Assembly (NCBI GenBank): GCA_004558185.1
Contig: SFDP01000063.1
Location: 1-14,244 of the forward strand
Direction: 5' to 3'
Length of the DNA: 14,244 nucleotides
Source of the DNA: Lachnospiraceae bacterium
GTDB taxonomy: Bacteria > Bacillota > Clostridia > Lachnospirales > Lachnospiraceae
The notes beneath the pieces were generated by a model. It had not been told where the DNA came from and made no database searches. It was given only the letters and a program-made list of their open reading frames with translations. Positions 1-5,208 of this stretch are shown piece by piece. The position numbers and the translations under genes are program-made. The first letter of the stretch is position 1. Each line of letters starts with the position of its first letter.

Positions 1-170
1 GGTGAATGTCCTTGAGACCCGCCAAAATATGAGCTTAAAAGTGGGGCGTAAGCACCACGATATGCGAATATTTTGCAGGATTGTGGGAGTACGAAGTACA
101 TAACAATCCGTAGGTATCATAGTTAGAGGCTTTTTCCCCCAACATCATATAGCTATACCCTACCTACCTC
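1..170 (+). ncRNA. Candidate structured RNA or repeat element, cut by the window edge
   Basis: This is a gene-free stretch with several nested inverted repeats. Positions 23-30 pair with 68-75. Inside that, 41-44 pairs with 55-58 and 46-47 with 52-53, closing a GTAA loop, which is a GNRA tetraloop when read on the plus strand. Positions 78-84 pair with 103-109, with an inner GTAC-GAA-GTAC hairpin at 89-99. GTAGGTA at 110-116 pairs with TACCTAC at 161-167. The GNRA loop favours a plus-strand RNA, although the longer stems would fold on either strand. An open frame also runs from 2 to 103 (33 codons and TAA), so a gene tail overlapping an RNA, as at the right end of IS200/IS605-type elements, is possible. 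I do not recognise the family, and the 5' end lies outside the window. Confidence 0.45.
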
Positions 171-200
171 AACAGCAAGTTTCAGAGCAGATTAAACGAT

Positions 201-227
201 AAAAATAAGGGGCTTAGTTCAGCCCCT
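201..227 (-). terminator. Intrinsic terminator of the riboflavin operon
   Basis: GGGGCT and AGCCCC (209-214 and 221-226) form a perfect hairpin with a six-base loop. On the minus strand it is followed by a T-rich tract (TTATTTTTAT). It lies about 12 nt beyond the ribH stop codon, so it ends the rib transcript. Confidence 0.85.
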
Positions 228-238
228 CTTCTCTCATC

Positions 239-706
239 TTATCTATCAATTTCCCGAATCAGATTCACCATTTCAATGGCTCCTACGGCACAGTCATAGC
301 CTTTATTTCCTGCCTTTGTTCCTGCCCTTTCGATAGCCTGCTCAATATTTTCCGTGGTCAGAACACCAAACATCACGGGAATATCGGAGTTTAGTGAAAC
401 GGCAGCGATTCCCTTGGAAACCTCATTGCAGACATAGTCATAGTGGGTGGTGCTTCCACGGATCACGGCCCCCAGGCAGATAATGGCATCATATTTTCTG
501 CTCTTTGCCATCTTAGAGGCAATCAGGGGAATTTCAAAGGCTCCCGGAACCCAGGCCACCTCAATATCCTCCTCCTTCACCTCATGGCGAAGCAGTCCGT
601 CTAATGCACCATTCAACAGTTTACCTGTAATGAATTCATTGAATCGTCCTGCAACGATTCCTATCCGGATTCCCCTGGCTACTAACTTTCCTTCTAATGT
701 TTTCAT
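239..706 (-). CDS. ribH: 6,7-dimethyl-8-ribityllumazine synthase
   Basis: Lumazine synthase condenses 5-amino-6-ribitylamino-uracil with 3,4-dihydroxy-2-butanone 4-phosphate to give the direct precursor of riboflavin. It is cytosolic, and the family usually forms 60-mer shells or pentamers. The 155-residue product has the normal family length. Visible motifs are RFNEFI (21-26), WVPGAFEIP (52-60), GAVIRGSTTHYDYV (79-92, with the conserved His88) and the C-terminal GVLTTEN and AGTKAGNKG blocks. The ATG at 706 was chosen because MKTLEGKL is the usual family start and GGAAG lies upstream at suitable spacing; the open frame extends further 5', to a TTG near 742, without family similarity. It is the last gene of the operon, 108 nt after ribBA and just before a terminator. 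It looks intact. Confidence 0.96.
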   Translation of the reverse strand: MKTLEGKLVARGIRIGIVAGRFNEFITGKLLNGALDGLLRHEVKEEDIEVAWVPGAFEIPLIASKMAKSRKYDAIICLGAVIRGSTTHYDYVCNEVSKGIAAVSLNSDIPVMFGVLTTENIEQAIERAGTKAGNKGYDCAVGAIEMVNLIREIDR

Positions 707-814
707 CTTGCTCTTCCTTTCTTTTCTAATCATTAATGACAAAATGCCCCTGCGTGTTGTCTTGCTCGTTTTTACGCATTATCCCCAATCTCTCCCCTGG
801 TGCGGGGGTCTTAC

Positions 815-2014
815 TTAGAGCTTCAACAAATGCCCCATACGCCTTTGCTTGGTCTTCAAGTAAAAAAGGTCGTGGACAGTGGCATCCACCTGGATGGGTA
901 CCCGCTCCCTGATTTCGATTCCAAACTCGGAAAGCTGGTATACCTTATCCGGGTTATTGGTCAAAAGCCGCATGCTCTTTACGCCCAAATCACGTAAAAT
1001 CTGTGCTCCGATATAATACTCTCTGTGGTCTCCCTGAAAGCCCAGAGCCAGATTAGCTTCCAGCGTATCCATTCCCTGCTCCTGTAATTCATAGGCTCTC
1101 AGCTTATTGATCAGACCGATTCCCCTACCCTCCTGGCGCATATAAAGAAGGATCCCCCGGCCTTCTGCTTCAATCTGAGCCATTGCTGCAGCAAACTGCT
1201 GCCCACAGTCACAGCGAAGTGAGCCAAAGGTATCTCCCGTCAGGCATTCTGAGTGGACACGGCAGAGCACATCCTGTTCGTTACCGATATCCCCTTTTAC
1301 CAGAGCTACATGATGCTCTCCATTTAACTTATTGACAAAACCATAAGCCATAAATTCACCGTATTTGGTAGGCATTTTCGTTACCGTAGCCTGCTCCACC
1401 AGATGATCACGGCATTTACGGTAGCTTTGTAAATCCTTAATGGTAATAAATTTTAACTCCCATTTTTTCGCCAGCTCAATTAATTCCGGAGTCTGCATCA
1501 TGGTGCCATCCTCTCCCATGATTTCACAGCAAAGCCCGCATTCCTTAAGTCCCGCCAAACGGCACAAATCTACAGTTGCCTCAGTATGGCCATTTCGCTC
1601 CAAAACACCGTTTTTCTTGGCCAGAAGCGGAAACATATGGCCGGGACGGCGAAAGTCCTCCGGCCTGGCCTTCTCATCCACACACTTCATAGCCGTAAGG
1701 GAACGCTCTCCCGCCGAAATGCCTGTAGTCGTATCCACCGCATCAATGGAAATGGTAAAAGCAGTTTCATGATTGTCCGTATTCTGCTCTACCATCTGCG
1801 GAATTCTCAGTTTTCTTACATACTCCTCCGACATAGGCATACAGATAAGCCCTCTTCCATGAGTCGCCATAAAGTTAATGTTTTCCGGTGTGGCAAACTG
1901 TGCTGCACAAATAAAATCTCCTTCATTTTCCCGATCCGGATCATCCGTAACCAGAATGATTTTTCCTCTCTTTAAATCCTCCAGAGCCTCTTCAACCGTG
2001 TTAAATTGAAACAT
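815..2014 (-). CDS. ribBA: Bifunctional 3,4-dihydroxy-2-butanone-4-phosphate synthase / GTP cyclohydrolase II
   Basis: This enzyme supplies both branches of riboflavin synthesis. The N-terminal domain (about 1-200) converts ribulose 5-phosphate to dihydroxybutanone phosphate. The C-terminal domain (about 210-399) opens the GTP ring. The first domain shows DDPDRENEGDF (24-34), THGRGLICMPM (51-61), RPGHMFPL (123-130) and NGHTEATVDLCRLAGL (141-156). The cyclohydrolase shows the zinc cysteines Cys257, Cys268 and Cys270 in HSECLTGDTFGSLRCDCG, then RQEGRGIGL (293-301). All catalytic landmarks I can check are present, and 399 residues is the normal length. The ATG at 2014 is preferred because GGAGG sits 5 nt upstream; the in-frame ATG at 2026 lies next to that same site and has no well-spaced site of its own. 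It starts about 20 nt after the ribE stop. Confidence 0.97.
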   Translation of the reverse strand: MFQFNTVEEALEDLKRGKIILVTDDPDRENEGDFICAAQFATPENINFMATHGRGLICMPMSEEYVRKLRIPQMVEQNTDNHETAFTISIDAVDTTTGISAGERSLTAMKCVDEKARPEDFRRPGHMFPLLAKKNGVLERNGHTEATVDLCRLAGLKECGLCCEIMGEDGTMMQTPELIELAKKWELKFITIKDLQSYRKCRDHLVEQATVTKMPTKYGEFMAYGFVNKLNGEHHVALVKGDIGNEQDVLCRVHSECLTGDTFGSLRCDCGQQFAAAMAQIEAEGRGILLYMRQEGRGIGLINKLRAYELQEQGMDTLEANLALGFQGDHREYYIGAQILRDLGVKSMRLLTNNPDKVYQLSEFGIEIRERVPIQVDATVHDLFYLKTKQRRMGHLLKL

Positions 2015-2033
2015 ACTGACCTCCATTCACCTG

Positions 2034-2681
2034 TTAAAATCCATATTTGACTAAAAAATCCTTCGTAATTCTGCTTTTCCTCTTTTCCTCTGCCGGGAAC
2101 TGTATAAGCTTCTCCACATATTTTCCGATTATATCGTTTTCCAGATTTACCACCTCCCCTTCCTTAATCTCACTTAAAGTAGTCATTTTCACCGTATGGG
2201 GAATGGCAGAAATGGAGAAGGTGTCACTGGTTACAGTTGCTACCGTCAGGCTGATCCCATTAATGGCTATGGAGCCTTTTTCCACGATATAGCGAAGAAT
2301 TGGCGGTGGCGCTTCTATGGTATACCAGACTGCTGTATCATCCTGCCGGATTTGGATGATTTTTCCCACGCCATCCACATGGCCGGCAACAAGATGCCCT
2401 CCGAATCGCCCATAAGCTGCCATTGCCCGCTCCAGATTCACACGACTTGTGTTTTTTAACCGGGAAAGAGCAGAACGGTTTAGGGTCTCGTGCATAACAT
2501 CAGCCGTAAAGTAATCCGTTCCAAAAGAGGTTACCGTCAGGCAGACCCCGTTGACGGCAATGCTGTCTCCCATGCGGGCATCCTCCAGAACCCTCTTTGC
2601 CCCAATGGTCAAAACAGCCGAGTGACGCCCTTGGGCAATGCTCCTTATGGTTCCTATTTCCTCAACGATTCCCGTAAACAT
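2034..2681 (-). CDS. ribE: Riboflavin synthase, alpha chain
   Basis: Riboflavin synthase dismutates two 6,7-dimethyl-8-ribityllumazine molecules to riboflavin and the ribitylamino-uracil intermediate, working as a cytosolic trimer. The 215-residue protein shows the two internally repeated lumazine-binding barrels (about 1-97 and 98-195). Motifs are the diagnostic start MFTGIVEEIG, NGVCLTV (44-50), VNLERAM (81-87), GGHLVAGHVDGVG (94-106), NGISLTV (141-147), IPHT (160-163) and NLENDIIGKYVEKL (179-192). The ATG at 2681 matches the near-invariant family N-terminus and has GAGGTGG upstream. The start lies inside the last 20 nt of ribD, so translation is probably coupled. It is intact. In Bacillus nomenclature the same gene is also called ribB; the symbol used here follows the ribDE convention. 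Confidence 0.96.
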   Translation of the reverse strand: MFTGIVEEIGTIRSIAQGRHSAVLTIGAKRVLEDARMGDSIAVNGVCLTVTSFGTDYFTADVMHETLNRSALSRLKNTSRVNLERAMAAYGRFGGHLVAGHVDGVGKIIQIRQDDTAVWYTIEAPPPILRYIVEKGSIAINGISLTVATVTSDTFSISAIPHTVKMTTLSEIKEGEVVNLENDIIGKYVEKLIQFPAEEKRKSRITKDFLVKYGF

Positions 2682-3528
2682 TCCCTTCCACCTCACTCTC
2701 AATCAAAATATCTTCACCCAGAGAAATGATCCTGCTGCCCGTCAGCTTCACCGCTTCGCTGGGAAAGATAACTCCCCTTCCTTCTATGGGTGTTTTTGCT
2801 TCTGCCCCTCCAAACAGCTTGGGTGCAATATAAGCCTGAATCCGATTTACGATTCCGCTTTCCAGAGCCGACCAGTTCAAGGTACCTCCCCCTTCCAGTA
2901 AGATGCTGTCGATTTTTTTCTGCCCCAGCTTCTCCATCAGCTCTCGTAAATCTACTCTTCCCTCTTTTTTTCCTACCGTCAGGACACAGCAGCCCGACTC
3001 CAGGTAGGGAAGCTGAGCCTTTTCCTCCTTCTCACAGGTGGCAATAATCGTAGAAATCTCTTTGGCCGTGGTCACCACCCTGGCCGTAAGAGGTGTTCGT
3101 AAATGGGAATCGCAGATGATCCGCACAGGATTCTTTCCCCTCTCCAGTCTGCAGTCTAACATAGGGTCATCTGCCAGAACGGTTCCTGCTCCTACCATAA
3201 TTCCTGTGTGCTTATGGCGCTCTCCTTGTACATACCGCCTGGCTGTTTCTCCGGTGATCCACTTGGAAGCTCCTGTATGGGCAGCAATCTTTCCATCCAG
3301 TGTCATGGCATATTTCATCGTAACAAAGGGGAGTCCGGTCTGAATATAATGGAAAAAAATCCGATTTATGGCATCACATTCCTCCTGTAAAATCCCTTCT
3401 ATTACTTCCACTCCCTGCTCTTTCAATATCTGCACACCTTTTCCGGCCACCAGCGGATTGGGAGCTACCCAGCCACAGCCCCTTTGGGCAAGCGTCAGGG
3501 CTCTTTGCATATATTCTCTATCTGTCAT
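2662..3528 (-). CDS. ribD: RibD-like protein with the deaminase core missing; reductase domain present
   Basis: Full RibD has an N-terminal zinc deaminase and a C-terminal NADPH-dependent reductase acting on successive pyrimidine intermediates. This product is 288 residues against roughly 360 usual. Residues 1-22 match the first deaminase helix (YMQRALTLAQRG). PNPLV at 23-27 then continues directly as AGKGVQILKEQGVEV, which in normal RibD lies some 75 residues later. The zinc motifs (HAE and PC...C) are absent. The reductase half looks whole: GLPFVTMKYAMTLDGKIA (65-82), SKWITGE (88-94), VGAGTVLADDPMLDCR (112-127), PVRIICD (134-140), LLEGGGTLN (210-218) and APKLFGG (235-241). The ATG at 3528 has GGAGG at ideal spacing. 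It is first in the operon and overlaps ribE. It probably retains at most reductase activity; an assembly error is the alternative. Confidence 0.9.
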   Translation of the reverse strand: MTDREYMQRALTLAQRGCGWVAPNPLVAGKGVQILKEQGVEVIEGILQEECDAINRIFFHYIQTGLPFVTMKYAMTLDGKIAAHTGASKWITGETARRYVQGERHKHTGIMVGAGTVLADDPMLDCRLERGKNPVRIICDSHLRTPLTARVVTTAKEISTIIATCEKEEKAQLPYLESGCCVLTVGKKEGRVDLRELMEKLGQKKIDSILLEGGGTLNWSALESGIVNRIQAYIAPKLFGGAEAKTPIEGRGVIFPSEAVKLTGSRIISLGEDILIESEVEGNVYGNR

Positions 3529-3542
3529 TTTTCCTCCCACTC

Positions 3543-3558
3543 TGCTGCTTTAGCAGCA
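3543..3558 (-). promoter_or_regulatory. Hairpin next to the ribD ribosome binding site
   Basis: TGCTGCT and AGCAGCA form a perfect seven-base inverted repeat with a two-base loop. It ends about 14 nt before the GGAGG of ribD. A second imperfect stem pairs GGGATTT with AAATCCC at about 3574-3600. No T-run follows either one, so they are more likely leader structures than terminators. Any role in translation control is an inference. Confidence 0.45.
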
Positions 3559-3620
3559 TTTTAATCTGAGGGATTTTGTACATCTGCACAAATCCCGGGT
3601 TTACCTGCTTCAAAGGGTAT

Positions 3621-3651
3621 GAAAAAAGCGCCCTGAATAAAATTCAGGGCG
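3621..3651 (-). terminator. Second intrinsic terminator in the rib leader
   Basis: CGCCCTGAAT and ATTCAGGGCG (3629-3638 and 3642-3651) form a perfect ten-base stem with a three-base loop. On the minus strand a run of six T residues follows (3622-3627). It lies between the riboswitch and ribD, about 70 nt downstream of the first terminator, and would have to be read through for any rib expression. Confidence 0.8.
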
Positions 3652-3721
3652 TAAAAAGCTGATCGGTCAGAAAAAAAGCTCAAACAAATATTTACTGGAA
3701 ATAATCTGCTAAAGCCTCTTA

Positions 3722-3755
3722 AACAAAAAGCTCTGGAATAAAGCTATTCCAGAGC
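3722..3755 (-). terminator. Riboswitch-proximal intrinsic terminator
   Basis: GCTCTGGAATA and TATTCCAGAGC (3730-3740 and 3745-3755) form a perfect eleven-base stem with a four-base loop. TTTTTGTTT follows on the minus strand. Lying 47 nt downstream of the FMN aptamer, it is the natural expression platform: FMN binding would favour it and switch off the rib genes. Between aptamer and terminator a further hairpin, GACAGAAT with ATTCTGTC (3773-3780 and 3787-3794), may take part in switching. I could not identify a clear anti-terminator pairing by eye. Confidence 0.85.
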
Positions 3756-3801
3756 AGATTTCCACCTTAACAGACAGAATCAATCCATTCTGTCAGCAAC
3801 T

Positions 3802-3908
3802 ATCTTCTTCCATCCAGACTATACTGTCGGCTTCGGAGTTTCACCGAATCATGCCTTACGGCTCGTGGGCTGTACCACCGGTAGGGAATCTCACCCTGCC
3901 CTGAAGAT
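3802..3908 (-). ncRNA. FMN riboswitch (RFN element)
   Basis: On the minus strand the conserved RFN blocks occur in order: the closing stem ATCTTC (3903-3908), AGGGCAGGGTGAGATTCCC, ACCGGTGGTACAGCCCACGA, the variable arm with GCCGTAAGGC, GATTCGGTGAAACTCCGAAG, then CCGACAGTATAGTCTGGATG and the closing GAAGAT. This is the canonical six-helix FMN aptamer. It sits upstream of ribD with two terminators in between, so the operon is expected to be repressed when FMN is plentiful. The boundaries are given by the closing P1 stem. Confidence 0.97.
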
Positions 3909-3916
3909 TTTTATTA

Positions 3917-4113
3917 AATTTTTAGTAACTATTCAGAACCCCATTCGCAAAATCGCTGCTTGGCAGCTTTCCTTTTGCTCATGTGGTTACTTCGCCATAT
4001 AAATTTACAATTCTGTTTGAATAGTTACAATTTTTAAATGATATGTCCATTCCTGCAAGCAGGATGTTCCTTTCATTGAACACTTGCATGGTTCTGAATA
4101 GTCACAAATTTTA
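3917..4113. repeat. MITE-like inverted-repeat element between the rib leader and the upstream gene
   Basis: GTAACTATTCAGAACC (3925-3940) is the reverse complement of GGTTCTGAATAGTCAC (4090-4105) with one difference, which becomes a G-U pair in minus-strand RNA. AAATTT tracts extend both arms. A third copy of the core, TGAATAGTTAC, lies at 4018-4028 and is a perfect inverted partner of 3925-3935. Inside are two more palindromes: GCAAAA with TTTTGC (3947-3952 and 3973-3978) enclosing GCTGC/GCAGC, and TCCTGC with GCAGGA (4051-4056 and 4059-4064). No transposase is encoded. The arrangement resembles small non-autonomous or palindromic intergenic elements; that it is dispersed in the genome is an inference. 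Confidence 0.6.
3922..3950 (-). promoter_or_regulatory. Possible riboswitch-proximal promoter
   Basis: On the minus strand TTGCGA (3945-3950) and TACTAA (3922-3927) are separated by 17 nt, which would start transcription about 10 nt before the FMN aptamer. The hexamers are only moderate matches, and both lie inside the left arm of the inverted-repeat element. The stronger promoter at 4118-4146 is an alternative start for the rib transcript. Confidence 0.35.
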
Positions 4114-4117
4114 CTGT

Positions 4118-4146
4118 ATTATAATCCCTTATCTGGCATTATGCAA
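4118..4146 (-). promoter_or_regulatory. Strong sigma-A-type promoter facing the rib leader
   Basis: On the minus strand TTGCAT (4141-4146) is followed after exactly 17 nt by a perfect TATAAT (4118-4123). Transcription would begin near 4111, at the outer edge of the inverted-repeat element, and run through it into the FMN riboswitch and ribD. No gene starts between it and the riboswitch apart from a 36-codon frame without a ribosome binding site. It is therefore a likely main promoter of the rib operon or of a short structured RNA. Confidence 0.65.
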
Positions 4147-4185
4147 GTATATTTTGAAACTTTTTAACACCTTTAACTGGCAGAT

Positions 4186-5004
4186 TTATTGCCCATCCTT
4201 TTCTTCAAACAACCACTGTAAAACCTCTTCTCCGCTCATTGACCTCAGCCCCTCTTCATCTGACAATACCGCTTCACTCCATCGGAAGCTGGCTGAGTCT
4301 GTCAGATAATTATGGGCGCAGCCTGTTACGGGATACTTTTCAGTCCACTGTGAATAATAGGTACTCATATATTCCTCGGCCAACAGCTCAGCCATACTCG
4401 CACCACCATCGGGCAGCTTTGTCCCGGATAAACTTACTCCCGGAGGACTTGCGTGAATCAGTACCACACTGCCGTCATCACAGGCTCCAAGAGCCATCCA
4501 TACATGCCCTTCCATACTCATCACATCTCCTGCCTGCCAGTCATCTACCTCTGTGGCCTCTGTGAATTTACCAAGTTTTCTTTGAGCAAGACTTTCAGCC
4601 ATATCTTCGGCTCTTACTACATATCCCTCTTTCCCGTCACGGGTTTCCAGAAGATTGTATACCGCCCAGCCAATATAACCGGAACAATCAAGTCCATCAT
4701 GGATCTGATAGCGAGTGCTGCGATAATCATAATGCTCATCCTGCTTCCCGGCAAATTCTTTCCAGGCAGGGCTTAAACCCAGCCTGCGGGTTTCTTCCCC
4801 CGCACCTGTATCCTCTTCATTCCAACCGCCTCCCCAGACATACATGGTTTGCCCCAGAGGCTCTTTTGCCAGAAGCAGCAAACGGGCTATGGAATGTGAA
4901 TGGATACTCTCTTTTTCCCTGCTTTTATCCTGAAGTATCATAAGAAAGAAAAGAAGGTCTAAAAAAAGAAGAAGGCATACGCCTAAAAGCATATTTTTTT
5001 TCAT
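4186..5004 (-). CDS. Membrane-anchored NlpC/P60-like (CHAP-like) cysteine peptidase family protein
   Basis: The 272-residue product has one N-terminal membrane segment (about 5-24) followed by an extracytoplasmic domain resembling NlpC/P60 cell-wall hydrolases, which cleave peptide links in peptidoglycan. MYVWGGG (54-60) is typical of the domain entry. DGLDCSGYIGWAVYN (103-117) carries the presumed catalytic Cys107, GHVWMALG (166-173) the presumed His167, and IHAS (183-186) a third polar site at His184. The ATG at 5004 is preferred over an upstream in-frame TTG because GGGGAT lies just before it and the membrane helix follows directly. It lies downstream of a D,D-carboxypeptidase on the same strand, supporting a wall-remodelling role. 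There is no obvious terminator after it, so readthrough toward rib is possible. Substrate bond and activity are inferred. Confidence 0.8.
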   Translation of the reverse strand: MKKNMLLGVCLLLFLDLLFFLMILQDKSREKESIHSHSIARLLLLAKEPLGQTMYVWGGGWNEEDTGAGEETRRLGLSPAWKEFAGKQDEHYDYRSTRYQIHDGLDCSGYIGWAVYNLLETRDGKEGYVVRAEDMAESLAQRKLGKFTEATEVDDWQAGDVMSMEGHVWMALGACDDGSVVLIHASPPGVSLSGTKLPDGGASMAELLAEEYMSTYYSQWTEKYPVTGCAHNYLTDSASFRWSEAVLSDEEGLRSMSGEEVLQWLFEEKDGQ

Positions 5005-5005
5005 T

Positions 5006-5040
5006 CTATCCCCATGGATAGAACAGGCCTTGCCTGTTCT
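5006..5040 (-). promoter_or_regulatory. Two abutting palindromes over the ribosome binding site of the NlpC/P60-like gene
   Basis: AGAACAGGC and GCCTGTTCT (5020-5028 and 5032-5040) form a perfect nine-base inverted repeat. Directly adjoining it, CTATCC and GGATAG (5006-5011 and 5016-5021) form a perfect six-base one. In minus-strand RNA the second hairpin contains the GGGGAT ribosome binding site just before the ATG at 5004. This could hide the site, or the longer palindrome could be a protein operator. Confidence 0.5.
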
Positions 5041-5102
5041 ACTGCTCAAATAAGAAAGTGAAAAATTTTAATTTATCACCCTAAGCTCTCTAAAATCAGC
5101 TT

Positions 5103-5130
5103 TATATACTCTATTTCATCAGTCCTGCAA
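5103..5130 (-). promoter_or_regulatory. Candidate promoter upstream of the NlpC/P60-like gene
   Basis: TTGCAG (5125-5130) and TATATA (5103-5108) are spaced 16 nt apart on the minus strand, in the 204-nt gap after the carboxypeptidase gene. This would give a leader of about 90 nt containing the two palindromes. The gap (5005-5208) otherwise holds only very short frames that I cannot support as genes. Confidence 0.4.
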
Positions 5131-5208
5131 TTATTCCAGCTTCATCCGATGTCATAACCTTCTTTTTTGAGCGCTCATCCATTATTCTGCATGGCTGCGA
5201 AGAACGCC

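Noticed and set aside
2..103. A 33-codon plus-strand frame at the left edge
   Set aside because: It has no family resemblance I can name and coincides with strong RNA-like stems; it is mentioned within the structured element but not called as a gene.
447..818. Plus-strand open frames opposite ribH, ribBA, ribE and ribD
   Set aside because: They are antisense to well-supported genes, lack ribosome binding sites and give low-complexity translations unlike known proteins.
3656..3721. A run of seven T on the minus strand as a third leader terminator
   Set aside because: No stable GC-rich stem directly precedes it; only a four-base CTGA/TCAG stem lies nearby.
3979..4089. A 36-codon open frame on the minus strand inside the inverted-repeat element
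   Set aside because: There is no ribosome binding site before its ATG, its codons are interrupted by the palindromes, and it resembles no protein I know; the repeat structure explains the sequence better.
4043..4309. Plus-strand frame crossing the inverted-repeat element and the end of the NlpC/P60-like gene
   Set aside because: It spans a promoter, palindromes and another gene's 3' end and has no recognisable domain.
5041..5208. Short minus-strand frames (a 14-codon frame with AGAAGG upstream, and a frame ending TDEIEYIKLILESLG) in the gap
   Set aside because: They are too short and in different frames; they could be a decayed gene tail, but nothing allows a family call.
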